Shown one piece after another: positions 34,387-43,279 of a stretch of DNA of 54,736 nt (position 1 is the first letter of the stretch; each line of letters starts with the position of its first letter). The stretch is taken from contig DVED01000124.1 of assembly GCA_015295945.1 (NCBI GenBank), positions 1 to 54,736 of the forward strand, written 5' to 3'. This DNA is from Oscillatoriales cyanobacterium M59_W2019_021. Its GTDB lineage: Bacteria; Cyanobacteriota; Cyanobacteriia; Cyanobacteriales; Geitlerinemataceae. The notes beneath the pieces were generated by a model. That model was not told the origin of the DNA and did no database searches. It worked only from the letters and a program-made list of their open reading frames with translations. Position numbers and translations under genes: made by a program.

Positions 34387-35679
34387 TTAATTCTGTGCCA
34401 ACAACGCCGTTCCGTAGGCAGCTTCCGTATGCGGAGATTGGAGGATGGGAACGCGGAGATGGCGGTGGCGGATGCGACTCCAGGGGGCATTTTTCGCGCC
34501 GCCGCCAGCAGTATACACCCGCGAAATGGGGGTAGCACCGAGTTGTTGCAAGAGTTGATAGCCTCGCGCTTCGATTCGCGCTAAACTTTCTAGCAAGCCG
34601 TGTAAAAAGGCAACGGGATCGTCCGGTCGGGGTTCCAATTTGGGGGGATACTGGGGATCGTTGATGGGGAAGCGTTCTCCGGGTTGGGTGAGGGGATAGT
34701 AATTCAGGGAACTTTCGGTGTCGGGAAGGCGATCGCTCAGAGTGGCGAGTTCGGCATCGGTGAAGAAGTTTCGCAACACCGCACCACCGGCGTTGGACGC
34801 GCCTCCGGTCAGCCACAAGTTGCCGAGGCGATGGCTGTAAATGCCGTAGCGACTGTCTTCGATACGCGATCGACTGAGGAGTTTGAGGACGATCGTCGAA
34901 CCCAGGGAGGTGACGGCTTCACCAGGGTGTTGCACCCCACTGGCGAGACAAGCCGCGATGCTGTCCGTGGTTCCCGCACAGACGAGGCATTGAAGAGAGA
35001 AGCCAAAGCGATGGGCGATGTCGGGGATGAGTTGACCAATGGGGGTTCCCGGCGCCACTACGCGGGGAAGTTGGGGAACTCTTCCGTTGGCGATGCGGTG
35101 GATGCCCTCTACTAGCCACTTAGGATACCATAAATTCACCGGGTCGCAGCCTAATTTTAAGGCATTGTGATAGTCACTGATGCCGAGTTGACCGTGGAGT
35201 AAAAACGCCAACCAATCGGCTTGGTGGAGGAAGAAATACTCGGATTTAGTGGCTCCCCCCTCCAGCCACCAGAGGAGTTTGGCGAAGCTGGAAGTGGCAC
35301 TCACCACGGTATGGTTTGCCGGAGCGATTTCGGTGACTTTATCCAGAACTGCCGCACCGCTTCCGTCGTTGTAGAGGAGGGGAGGTACGACGGGTTCGCC
35401 GGACGCATCGCAGAGCAAGACAGTTGCCGACGTACCGTTGATGGCAATGCGCGAAACGATCGCCCCTTGGGGAAGTTGCTGCCGGGTGGTTTCCAGGAGA
35501 GCGAACAAGGCTTCGCGCCAAGTGGCTGGGTTGGCAGTTGCCGATGGGGTGAAGGGAGACTCGGCTTGCGATCGAATTTCTCCGGCCGTATCGATAGCGA
35601 TCGCTCGAGCGCCCGAAGTCCCGAAATCGATTCCTAAAGCGCACTCCAAATTTTTACCTGAAACGGGTGAATTTGTCAA
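34387..35679 (-). CDS. FGGY-family carbohydrate kinase
   Basis: 430 residues. The ATP phosphate loop is CALGIDFGTSGARAIAID, with the second nucleotide site in GGASNAGGAVL and a later GAKNAPWSRIRHR. The catalytic Asp of the family is expected in the SLGSTIVLK/TTDSIAACLASG region. I recall similar cyanobacterial enzymes that phosphorylate D-ribulose or xylulose, which would feed the pentose phosphate/Calvin cycle; substrate not proven. The ORF begins with TTG at 35679 (TTG ACA AAT); no ATG is available before the phosphate loop, so an unusual start is probable. The gene diverges from the sulfotransferase operon. Confidence 0.82.
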   Translation of the reverse strand: MTNSPVSGKNLECALGIDFGTSGARAIAIDTAGEIRSQAESPFTPSATANPATWREALFALLETTRQQLPQGAIVSRIAINGTSATVLLCDASGEPVVPPLLYNDGSGAAVLDKVTEIAPANHTVVSATSSFAKLLWWLEGGATKSEYFFLHQADWLAFLLHGQLGISDYHNALKLGCDPVNLWYPKWLVEGIHRIANGRVPQLPRVVAPGTPIGQLIPDIAHRFGFSLQCLVCAGTTDSIAACLASGVQHPGEAVTSLGSTIVLKLLSRSRIEDSRYGIYSHRLGNLWLTGGASNAGGAVLRNFFTDAELATLSDRLPDTESSLNYYPLTQPGERFPINDPQYPPKLEPRPDDPVAFLHGLLESLARIEARGYQLLQQLGATPISRVYTAGGGAKNAPWSRIRHRHLRVPILQSPHTEAAYGTALLAQN

Positions 35680-35847
35680 GACTTTTTCAACTCAAAATAA
35701 CTCGTGCTAACTTAAAAATAGTATGACATCGATCGGGTAGCATTGAGCTTTCAGCTATTAGCCGTCAGCTTCAGATCTACCTCAACATTAGATTTAAATG
35801 CTAGCATGGTTGCGTTGGGGAAAAGTTGAGGAAAAGTTTGATCGAAG
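35680..35847 (+). promoter_or_regulatory. Divergent promoter region of sulfotransferase operon
   Basis: AT-rich spacer between the kinase and the sulfotransferase operon, including TAAAAATAGTATGACATCG near 35714-35730. No ribosome site of consensus type precedes 35848 (closest is GAGGAAAAG at 35828-35836). Exact promoter elements cannot be placed with confidence. Confidence 0.4.
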
Positions 35848-36657
35848 ATGCTATTAACCGATAAATTTGTCTACATTCACTATCCCAAAACAGGCGGATC
35901 GTTTGTCACCAATCGGCTCTTTAAGCTGCACGAAGGCACTGGAGTGCAGAACCCAACACTGCAGCGAATTGGCAAACGATTGGGAACCACCTGGGGAGGG
36001 TTAATCGATACCGCCAAAGAAGGCTTGCAACACAATACTTGTCGGGAAATTCCCTTCGGGTTTCGCCACAAACCGATCGTCTCGACCATTCGCAATCCTT
36101 ACGATCGCTACGTATCCGGATATATGTACGGTTGGTGGAAACGCTATCCCGAACAGTTTGCTGGTGATGTGGAGGCAGTATCCAAAGCCTATCCCAACTA
36201 TCCCGATTTATCCTTTGACGACTACGTGAGAATTAGCAACGATTTTAACGCTTTTCAGAAAATATCGACCCCTCATTTAAATCCCGACAATCCCATCGGT
36301 CAAAGAACCTACGAAACGATTCAATTTTTCTTCAAATACGATCCAGAAACAATTTTTTTAAAGCTAACAGAAGATTATATTACCTCTGGCACTTACAAAC
36401 AAGATATTTTCCCCGTTCGTTTCCTGAAAATGGAAAACTTGAATCGAGAACTGTACGACTTTCTAGTAGAAGTTGGATATCCTTCAGAACGGGTAAAATT
36501 CATTCTCGAATCGGAAAAAGTGCTGCCGGGGATGCAACCGGGAACGATCGTGCGAGAAGATTCGGGATGGCAAGCGTATTATACTCCCGAACTCAAGGCA
36601 TTTGTTCGACAGCGAGATCGCCTCTTTTTTCAAATGTTTCCCGAGTATGATGTCTAA
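35848..36657 (+). CDS. Sulfotransferase (paralogue 1 of 3)
   Basis: 269 residues; a PAPS-dependent sulfotransferase of the sulfotransferase-2-like class. The 5'-phosphosulfate loop is YIHYPKTGGSFVTNRL and the 3'-phosphate motif is TIRNPYDRYVSGYMYGWW. The C-terminus YYTPELKAFVRQRDRL...FPEYDV is shared by all three paralogues. A 20-residue segment with RIGKRLGTTWGG after the N-terminal helix is shared with paralogue 2 but absent in paralogue 3. No signal peptide or membrane helix, so it acts in the cytoplasm on a lipid-linked or nucleotide-linked intermediate, or another small acceptor. First gene of the six-gene operon. Confidence 0.82.
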   Translation: MLLTDKFVYIHYPKTGGSFVTNRLFKLHEGTGVQNPTLQRIGKRLGTTWGGLIDTAKEGLQHNTCREIPFGFRHKPIVSTIRNPYDRYVSGYMYGWWKRYPEQFAGDVEAVSKAYPNYPDLSFDDYVRISNDFNAFQKISTPHLNPDNPIGQRTYETIQFFFKYDPETIFLKLTEDYITSGTYKQDIFPVRFLKMENLNRELYDFLVEVGYPSERVKFILESEKVLPGMQPGTIVREDSGWQAYYTPELKAFVRQRDRLFFQMFPEYDV

Positions 36658-36662
36658 ATAAA

Positions 36663-37472
36663 ATGCTGTTAACCGATAAATTTGTTTATATTCATTATCC
36701 CAAAACTGGGGGAACCTTTGTTACCGAAACTCTCCAAAAAATTCACGCCGGAAAAGGATACAAAAAGTCAACAGTTAGCAAAATTGCGCGAAGATTCGGC
36801 AGCGTTGGCGGCGGCATCGTCGATACAGCATCCGAGGGAAGCAAACACGCCACCTGTCGCGACATTCCTCCGGCATTTCTCCGCAAACCCATTCTCTCCA
36901 CCGTTCGCAACCCTTACGAACGCTATCTTTCGGGATACTCGTTCGGGTGGTGGAAAAAGCATCCCCAAGACTTTATGCTAGATGTAGCGGCGATCGTTCG
37001 CGACTATCCCCAGTATCCCGAAATTTCATTTTCAGAATACGTTTATATTGTTAACACCTATCATTATTTTAGAACGCTAAAAACGCCGCACCTCAATTCC
37101 CAAAATCTCGTCGGACAGAGAACCTACGAGATCGTTCGTTTTTTCTTTAAAGATCCTCCCGAAATAATTTTTCCAAAACTGAGTGACGAGTATATTTACA
37201 CACAACAGTATCGCTCGGATCTCTGTCCGGTTCATTTTCTGCAAACCCACAATCTCAATCGGGGACTCTATGACTTTTTGCTTAAAGTCGGTTACGATCG
37301 GTCTCAAATCAAATTTATTCTCGATGCCGATCGCATCTTACCCAATTTACCACCTGGCGGCATTCGGCGATCGTCAAAGCGTTGGCAAGAGTATTATACT
37401 CCCGAACTCAAAGCTTTTGTCCGACAGCGAGATCGCCTGGTCTTTTCCTTATTTCCCGAGTTTGACGTGTAA
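36663..37472 (+). CDS. Sulfotransferase (paralogue 2 of 3)
   Basis: 269 residues, starting five bases after paralogue 1. Motifs are YIHYPKTGGTFVTETL and TVRNPYERYLSGYSFGWWKK, plus DSQIK-like C-terminal YDRSQIKFILDADRILP. The length, the RRFGSVGGG insert and the tail match paralogue 1, which points to a tandem duplication. Divergence is substantial in the middle (about 100-200), the region expected to contact the acceptor, so the two may have different acceptor sites. Confidence 0.82.
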   Translation: MLLTDKFVYIHYPKTGGTFVTETLQKIHAGKGYKKSTVSKIARRFGSVGGGIVDTASEGSKHATCRDIPPAFLRKPILSTVRNPYERYLSGYSFGWWKKHPQDFMLDVAAIVRDYPQYPEISFSEYVYIVNTYHYFRTLKTPHLNSQNLVGQRTYEIVRFFFKDPPEIIFPKLSDEYIYTQQYRSDLCPVHFLQTHNLNRGLYDFLLKVGYDRSQIKFILDADRILPNLPPGGIRRSSKRWQEYYTPELKAFVRQRDRLVFSLFPEFDV

Positions 37473-37481
37473 GCAATAGAA

Positions 37482-38357
37482 ATGTTGAAATCCCTACCCA
37501 TTCTCCGACAAAAACCTATTTTAATCGTGGGTTTACCTCGCAGCGGAACAACTTGGTTGGCTTCAATTTTGAATACTGCGAGGGGGATCGAATATTTTCA
37601 CGAACCTTTTAACAGCAATCACGTTCCGGAAGCCGTTCTTCTAGCAGATAAATATTTGCGCGAGAATGACATCGATCGAGAATTTGAAGCCTACTGTCAA
37701 AAAATATTTTCAGGAAAACACGAAAGTGGTTTTGTTTGTCACAAACTGTCATATTTTTATCAAAAGTATCGTTGGTTTCCCGGTCGAGTGATGGTCAAAG
37801 ACGTGCGATGCCATAAAACTTTAGCCTGGATCGATCGGCACATTTCACCAAAAATTGTCATTACTATGCGGCATCCGTGTGCGGTAGCTAACAGTTTGCT
37901 GCGACTGTATGGTGAAGGGGTTGGAGATCGATTGTTTCAGCGAATTCTCAATTTACCGGAATTAATTGAGGATTATCTTCATCCTTTTCAAGATTTATTC
38001 GATCGAGCGGAAGGGTTTTGGCAAAAAATAGGAGTGGTCTGGGGTGCAACGTATTACGTCATTCAACAACAAAGCCTTCAAAAAAACAACTGGATTTTCG
38101 TGAAACACGAGTCGCTCTGTCTCGATCCAGAGCGAAAATACCGACAGTTATTCGATCGCTTAAATCTTCAGTGGACGACCCAAACCGATCGATTGCTCAA
38201 TTTATCAACAACTCAAGATAGCGGTCATCCCTATGTTCCCGAACGGATTGCATCGCAAGAATATAACAAATGGAAAAAACAGATTGAGCCATGCCAAATC
38301 GAACAAGTGAAAGAGTTTGTTCTACCTTTTAAGTTACCCTATTACTCGGATTTTTGA
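37482..38357 (+). CDS. Sulfotransferase, classical P-loop type
   Basis: 291 residues. The phosphosulfate loop ILIVGLPRSGTTWLASILN and the 3'-phosphate motif TMRHPCAVANSLLRLYGEG mark a different sulfotransferase subfamily from its three neighbours. A later IFVKHESLCLDPERKYRQL is also family-typical. It is inserted between paralogues 2 and 3, with a 9-base gap before and 50 bases after. It probably sulfates another position or another acceptor of the same polysaccharide. Confidence 0.82.
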   Translation: MLKSLPILRQKPILIVGLPRSGTTWLASILNTARGIEYFHEPFNSNHVPEAVLLADKYLRENDIDREFEAYCQKIFSGKHESGFVCHKLSYFYQKYRWFPGRVMVKDVRCHKTLAWIDRHISPKIVITMRHPCAVANSLLRLYGEGVGDRLFQRILNLPELIEDYLHPFQDLFDRAEGFWQKIGVVWGATYYVIQQQSLQKNNWIFVKHESLCLDPERKYRQLFDRLNLQWTTQTDRLLNLSTTQDSGHPYVPERIASQEYNKWKKQIEPCQIEQVKEFVLPFKLPYYSDF

Positions 38358-38407
38358 TTTAGCAAATTGAATGGCTAATTACTGTTAACAAGGAGATCGC
38401 CTTAACG

Positions 38408-39160
38408 ATGCTATTAACCCCTAATTTTGTTTATATTCATTACCCTAAAACAGGTGGCACATTTGTTACTGAAATCCTCAAGAAGGTTCATAATAACCCA
38501 GAATTTGGTAGCCTAGTCGATACGACAACAGCAGGAACGAAACACGGACAATGTAGGCAAATTCCGCCAGACCATCAACATAAACCGATCGTATCCACCA
38601 TGCGAAACCCTTACGATCGCTACGTCTCCGCTTACGAATTTGGATGGTGGAAAAAATACCCCGAAAGTTTCTTTGAAGATGTAAATTTTGTCAAACAAAA
38701 GTATCCCTATTTTCCATCGCTTTCGTTTGCCGAATATTTAGAGGCTATCAACAGTCTTTGTAAATTTCATACTTTGGAAACCCCTAATCTCGATCCCGAT
38801 CTCTCGATCGGTCGGCAAACCCAAAACTTTATTAAGTATTTTTTCAATAAACCCGTAGAAGCAATCTTTGCTAAATTCAATCGAGAGTACATTCGATCGA
38901 AGGACTATCTAGAAGACCTCTTCAGCGTTCGATTTCTCAACACCGAAACTCTCAATCAGGATTTGTACGATCTACTCTTAGAATTTGAATATCCTCAAAA
39001 AGATATTCAATTTATCTTGACTGCCGATAAGATCTTTCCACCGGAAGGTGGCAGAAGCGAAGAACAAAACTGGCAAAATTACTACACTCCAGAACTGAAA
39101 GAATTTGTAAAATTGCGAGAAATGCTCCTCTTTTCTATTTTTCCTGAGTTTGATGTTTGA
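38408..39160 (+). CDS. Sulfotransferase (paralogue 3 of 3)
   Basis: 250 residues; motifs YIHYPKTGGTFVTEILKK and TMRNPYDRYVSAYEFGWWKK. It lacks the about 20-residue insert of paralogues 1 and 2 (reads NPEFGSLVDTTTAG instead), so it is the more distant copy. The tail YYTPELKEFVKLREML...FPEFDV is retained. A GGAGA ribosome-like site lies upstream at 38391-38395. Its stop overlaps a TTG start option for the next gene. Confidence 0.82.
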   Translation: MLLTPNFVYIHYPKTGGTFVTEILKKVHNNPEFGSLVDTTTAGTKHGQCRQIPPDHQHKPIVSTMRNPYDRYVSAYEFGWWKKYPESFFEDVNFVKQKYPYFPSLSFAEYLEAINSLCKFHTLETPNLDPDLSIGRQTQNFIKYFFNKPVEAIFAKFNREYIRSKDYLEDLFSVRFLNTETLNQDLYDLLLEFEYPQKDIQFILTADKIFPPEGGRSEEQNWQNYYTPELKEFVKLREMLLFSIFPEFDV

Positions 39161-39174
39161 GAATAGCTGATAAA

Positions 39175-40158
39175 ATGCGATCGTCTTTATCTCCCGAACT
39201 CGATTTTACCGTCGCCATTCCAACGTATAATGGCGCGAATCGATTGGCGGAAGTTTTGGAAAAACTGCAAATTCAGATGGGTACGGAGTCTATTCGCTGG
39301 GAAATTCTCATTATCGATAATAATAGCACCGATCGCACCGCAGAGTTCGTTCGACAGATGCAAAAAAACTGGACTCAATCTTATCCCTTACGATACACTC
39401 TGGAAACCCAACAAGGCGCATCCTTTGCTAGACTGAAAGCCATCGGAGAAGCAAAAGGGAAATGGGTGGGATTTCTCGATGACGACACCATTCCCGCTGA
39501 AAACTGGGTGGTAGCTGCGTATCAATTTGGGGAAAAACATCCAAAAGTTGGCGCATATGGCAGTCAAGTTCGTGGAGCTTATGAAGTCAAACCTCCCCCT
39601 AACTTTGAGAAAATAGCTAGCTTTTTTGCTATCACCGAACGCGGTTCTCAACCCCATCTTTACGAACCTAAAATGAAGATGCTACCCCCATCGGCTGGAT
39701 TAGTGGTTCTTAAACAAGCATGGTGCGAAAGCGTTCCCGACAAACTCTTTTTAAGCGGTCGTTCTGCGCGATCGATCCTTAATAGCGAAGACCTAGAAGT
39801 CATCCTGTACATCCAAAATGCTGGGTGGGAAATTTGGTATAACCCCGAAATGGAAATTTACCATAAAATTCCGCGCGATCGTTTGGAACGAGATTACTTA
39901 CTATATTTGATGCGAAGTACGGGGTTGGCACGACACTATATTCGGATGTTGCGCTTTAAAACTTGGCAAAAACCTTTCGTTTTTCCCGTGGGTTTCGGTC
40001 GAGATATTTATAAAGCTATTCGTCATTTTTGTAAGCATCGGCACCATCTCGATCGCGATATTGTGGCTGCCTGCGAACTGGAATTTTTAACGAGTAGTAT
40101 TATCAGTCCTTTTTATCTGTGGAGAGAATCGATAAAACGATGGTGGATTTCACGGTAG
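39175..40158 (+). CDS. HpsE-like GT2 glycosyltransferase 1
   Basis: 327 residues from the ATG at 39175; a TTG at 39157 overlapping the previous stop opens the same frame six codons earlier. DFTVAIPTYNGANRLAEVL, ILIIDNNSTDRTAEFV, ETQQGASFARLKAI and WVGFLDDDTIPAENWVV are the catalytic GT-A blocks. The later LPPSAGLVVLKQAW, NSEDLEVILYIQNAGWEIWYNPEMEIYHKIP region matches hormogonium polysaccharide HpsE-type enzymes as I recall them. No transmembrane helix is evident. It overlaps the next gene by 19 bases, indicating coupled translation. Confidence 0.85.
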   Translation: MRSSLSPELDFTVAIPTYNGANRLAEVLEKLQIQMGTESIRWEILIIDNNSTDRTAEFVRQMQKNWTQSYPLRYTLETQQGASFARLKAIGEAKGKWVGFLDDDTIPAENWVVAAYQFGEKHPKVGAYGSQVRGAYEVKPPPNFEKIASFFAITERGSQPHLYEPKMKMLPPSAGLVVLKQAWCESVPDKLFLSGRSARSILNSEDLEVILYIQNAGWEIWYNPEMEIYHKIPRDRLERDYLLYLMRSTGLARHYIRMLRFKTWQKPFVFPVGFGRDIYKAIRHFCKHRHHLDRDIVAACELEFLTSSIISPFYLWRESIKRWWISR

Positions 40159-41111
40159 CGATTCCAACTTATAATAGCGAGCATCGCTTACCTCTATTTT
40201 TGGAAAAACTCCGAGAATGTTTGCTCTATACCGAACGCTCGGAACTATGCAATATTTCTGTCGAAGTCATTATTGTTGATAATAATAGTGGCGATCGTAC
40301 GGAAAAAATTATTAAAAACTATCGAGAAAATTGGCATTCTAAATTTCCATTAATCTACTGTTTTGAAGCCGAACAAGGTGCGGCTTTTGCAAGACAACAT
40401 GCCGTTCGAGTAGCTCACGGAGAGTTTATCGGTTTTCTGGATGACGATAATTTACCCGCACCAGATTGGATCGTGCGTGCTTATTTATTTGGCAAACAGC
40501 ATCCCCAAGCGGGTGCGTATGGCGGAAAAATTCACGCAAAGTATGAAGTTTTACCTCCTGAAAACTTCGATCGAATAGCAGGGTTTTTAGCCATTCGCCA
40601 TCGAGGGGAACACCCCAATTTATATCAACCCGAAGTGCTGAGTTTGCCACCGGGTGCGGCAATGGTGGTGCGTCGCCAAGCGTGGCTAGATTGCGTTCCC
40701 CAGCGTCCGAAGTTGGGAGGAAAAGCCGCAGGTTCGATGATTCAAGGTGATGATTGGGAACCGTTAATTTATCTCTACAAAGCGGGTTGGGAAATTTGGT
40801 ACAATCCAGAGATGCGTACCGAACATCAAATTCCGGCATTTCGCCTCGATCGAGAATATTTACTCGCATTGATTCGCGGGTCTTGCCTGTGTTTTATTCC
40901 TTTAAAAATGATGTTTCTAAAGCCTTGGCAGAAGCCGATTGCGATCGCCAAAACGGTTTTAGGAAATAGCTATAAAGCCGCATGGCATTACCTCCAATAT
41001 CGAAACTTGTTGAAGTCAAATCTGGTCAAGAGATGCGAGTTGCAAATTTATTTAAGTCGAATTGAGAGCGTTTTTTATTATTTTTCTCTATTCAAAAACC
41101 GTCATTGGTAG
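40140..41111 (+). CDS. HpsE-like GT2 glycosyltransferase 2
   Basis: 323 residues from the ATG at 40140 (MVDFTVAIPTYNSEHRLP). It is a paralogue of the preceding gene, with EAEQGAAFARQHAV, GEFIGFLDDDNLPAPDW and GWEIWYNPEMRTEHQIP. Conservation is strong except in the segment after KPPENF/LPPENF. Last gene of the operon; the convergent CPBP gene ends 32 bases downstream. Two similar glycosyltransferases in series suggest alternating addition of related sugars to the polysaccharide chain. Confidence 0.85.
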   Translation: MVDFTVAIPTYNSEHRLPLFLEKLRECLLYTERSELCNISVEVIIVDNNSGDRTEKIIKNYRENWHSKFPLIYCFEAEQGAAFARQHAVRVAHGEFIGFLDDDNLPAPDWIVRAYLFGKQHPQAGAYGGKIHAKYEVLPPENFDRIAGFLAIRHRGEHPNLYQPEVLSLPPGAAMVVRRQAWLDCVPQRPKLGGKAAGSMIQGDDWEPLIYLYKAGWEIWYNPEMRTEHQIPAFRLDREYLLALIRGSCLCFIPLKMMFLKPWQKPIAIAKTVLGNSYKAAWHYLQYRNLLKSNLVKRCELQIYLSRIESVFYYFSLFKNRHW

Positions 41112-41142
41112 TTATTGATGCGATCAAAATGTAAAAATATAG

Positions 41143-41991
41143 CTATTCTGCCAATGATTTTTGAGTCTTTTTTGCCATATATTTCATCCCCAAGGCGATG
41201 GCACTTAACCAAACCATTCCCATCATGCCTGCTAAAGGATTCGCATCAATTCCCGTCACCCAAACCGGAACGGCATCCCGGTATTCCATTAATTGACCGA
41301 CATTCATGAGGTAATATCCCCACACTAATCCTGAATGCAACCCCATCGGCAAACCTAATCGTCTTTGTCCCGTTTTTTTTGCCCAGACCAATGCTAAACC
41401 CAATAAAAATAAACCCGGAAAAGCAGGAAGCGATCGCAGCATTTCTTGCCAAGGTTTAATAAAGTGTACGGCGGCAAATAACAACGCATTCACCCAAGTT
41501 GCGGTGTCGCTGCGGTAGTCTCGCTGCAACTCATCCAACAACCACCCTCGAAACAATAACTCTTCCGCAAATCCAATCCCAACAGCTACGGCAAAACCTT
41601 CTACAGCAATGCGGGGAAAGTTGCTTGCCGGGGGTTGCCATGCCAGCCAACCCAGCACAAATTCCAAGCTGAGTAATGAGAACAAACTAACTAACCCCAA
41701 GCTCAAACCGAACAGCCAATCTCGACCGTTTTTTTGAAAAAAAATCAGTCCGTAACGCTGAAAAAGAGATTGCCGATAAACATAACGTCCCCATATTTTG
41801 AGTAATACGAGAAATTCGAGATAGAGAATTCCCATGCTCAGGATACTCACCCAATTGGGGTCTGGAACGAAGCGATAAATGGGTAAGGCAAAGGGAACCC
41901 ACAACAGCAACAGCGCGATCGTAAAAAGGCTGAAGCGAATGGCTAAGGGGTGTCGATCGAGTTGTTTGAATCGAGATTTAAAAAAATTCAC
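41143..41991 (-). CDS. CPBP family intramembrane glutamic protease
   Basis: 282 residues, seven to eight membrane helices. The catalytic motif EELLFRGWLLDEL is intact, as are FAAVHFIKPWQEML and GLHSGLVWGYYL. The segment GLHSGLVW...VPVWVTGIDANPLAGMMGMVWL corresponds to GLHAGWVW...PEWVSGISGKPLAGLLGIILL in the protein at 13322-14206. Such proteases act on membrane-embedded or prenylated substrates; substrate unknown. It is convergent with the sulfotransferase operon. Confidence 0.85.
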   Translation of the reverse strand: MNFFKSRFKQLDRHPLAIRFSLFTIALLLLWVPFALPIYRFVPDPNWVSILSMGILYLEFLVLLKIWGRYVYRQSLFQRYGLIFFQKNGRDWLFGLSLGLVSLFSLLSLEFVLGWLAWQPPASNFPRIAVEGFAVAVGIGFAEELLFRGWLLDELQRDYRSDTATWVNALLFAAVHFIKPWQEMLRSLPAFPGLFLLGLALVWAKKTGQRRLGLPMGLHSGLVWGYYLMNVGQLMEYRDAVPVWVTGIDANPLAGMMGMVWLSAIALGMKYMAKKTQKSLAE

Positions 41992-42114
41992 AGAACTCTA
42001 ATTTTGATAATATTAGTGATATTGCACTGAGCGGTTGAATCCCGTACACTCCTAGTGCGATCGGCAGTCATCAGATTGGGGACGATCGATCGCTCGTTTT
42101 CAAACTTTGGAATT

Positions 42115-43092
42115 ATGAAAAACCCAAATCAAAATTCTACGATCGTCACTCCCACAATCCAAGAGATGTATACCGATGGCGCGTGTAGCGGCAATCCCGG
42201 CAAAGGAGGGTGGGGAACCGCCATCTACTACGCCGATGGCTCGGTTTGCGAATTGGGCGGTATGGAGCCGGAGACGACCAATAATCGCATGGAAATGCAG
42301 GCAGCGATCGCCGCACTGGAATTTCTTGCTAATTCCGGACAAACCCAATCGGTAACGCTGTATACCGATAGCGAATACGTGAAAAATGGGATTACCCAAT
42401 GGATTCGCGGTTGGAAAAACAAAAATTGGAAAACCTCCACCGGAAAACCCGTTCTCAACCGAGATTTGTGGGAAATTCTCGATCGCCTCAATTCCCCTCA
42501 AATTCGTTGGGAATACGTGCGCGGTCATGCCGGAAATGAAGGTAACGAACGCTGCGATACCATCGCTCGCGCCTTTGCCCAAGGTCGAAATCCTGCCTTA
42601 CAACAGCCAAACAGTCTGAAATTGTCCGCACCCGAAAATGGGGATCGCCCAACCCCAAACAACGGGAAATCTAAAGAAACTCTGCCGATTTTCGCAGATC
42701 GCGCGATCGCCCCCAAACTCAATTTATCCCCCGATCGCATCCACATCACTGCAAATGAGAGGTTACAATCAACATCTGTAACTTCTAGTTCTGTAATTTT
42801 CGATCCTGACATGACAGACCTGACCCATAACGCTAACGAGGCTACCCTTGATACCCGCCCTTCGGATTCTCGGATTGTCGCACTGCGCGACGTTGTCGAA
42901 AGTCTGCGAATTGCCGATGAAGTCGCAGCCAAAGGTTATTTAATCAGCAGTTCCGAACTCGCCGATTTGATCGATGTCAACGCCAGTGCCGTCACCTCTC
43001 GAGGAGATCACTGGGTTTGGCGCAATTGGGTTGTTTCGCGGGTGCGACGCGAAGGCAACCAAATTCTCTGGCAGTTGGAACGAGTGGATTAA
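42115..43092 (+). CDS. rnhA: Ribonuclease HI with extra C-terminal domain
   Basis: 325 residues from the ATG at 42115; a shorter distance-based alternative at 42055 adds 20 unlikely residues. It degrades RNA of RNA-DNA hybrids. The four catalytic acids are in MYTDGACSGNPGKGGWG, NNRMEMQAAIAAL, LYTDSEYVKNG and HAGNEGNERCD. Usual RNase HI is about 155 residues; here a low-complexity linker (about 160-250) leads to a 70-residue C-terminal domain (RIVALRDVVESLRIADEVAA, then SSELADLIDVNASAVTSRGD, VVSRVRREGNQILWQLERV) that resembles a winged helix. Confidence 0.93.
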   Translation: MKNPNQNSTIVTPTIQEMYTDGACSGNPGKGGWGTAIYYADGSVCELGGMEPETTNNRMEMQAAIAALEFLANSGQTQSVTLYTDSEYVKNGITQWIRGWKNKNWKTSTGKPVLNRDLWEILDRLNSPQIRWEYVRGHAGNEGNERCDTIARAFAQGRNPALQQPNSLKLSAPENGDRPTPNNGKSKETLPIFADRAIAPKLNLSPDRIHITANERLQSTSVTSSSVIFDPDMTDLTHNANEATLDTRPSDSRIVALRDVVESLRIADEVAAKGYLISSSELADLIDVNASAVTSRGDHWVWRNWVVSRVRREGNQILWQLERVD

Positions 43093-43154
43093 CCCGATCC
43101 GACCGCGATCTGGACGCGCCTTTCTCCCCTAATTCCTGTCTTCTAACAGGTCAA

Positions 43155-43181
43155 GGAAGAAGACTATTCGAGTTTTCTTCC
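43155..43181 (+). terminator. Hairpin terminator after rnhA
   Basis: GGAAGAAGACT and AGTTTTCTTCC pair completely if one G-U is allowed, loop ATTCG. It lies 63 bases after the rnhA stop, between convergent genes. Confidence 0.55.
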
Positions 43182-43279
43182 CTCGAGTTCTTGATCGCTC
43201 TCTTCCGGCAACAGAGAGTTCGGCAAGGGGAAAGCGGGGTAGAAGGAGGCGAAAAGACGTCTGATCGGTCTCGTTTGCC

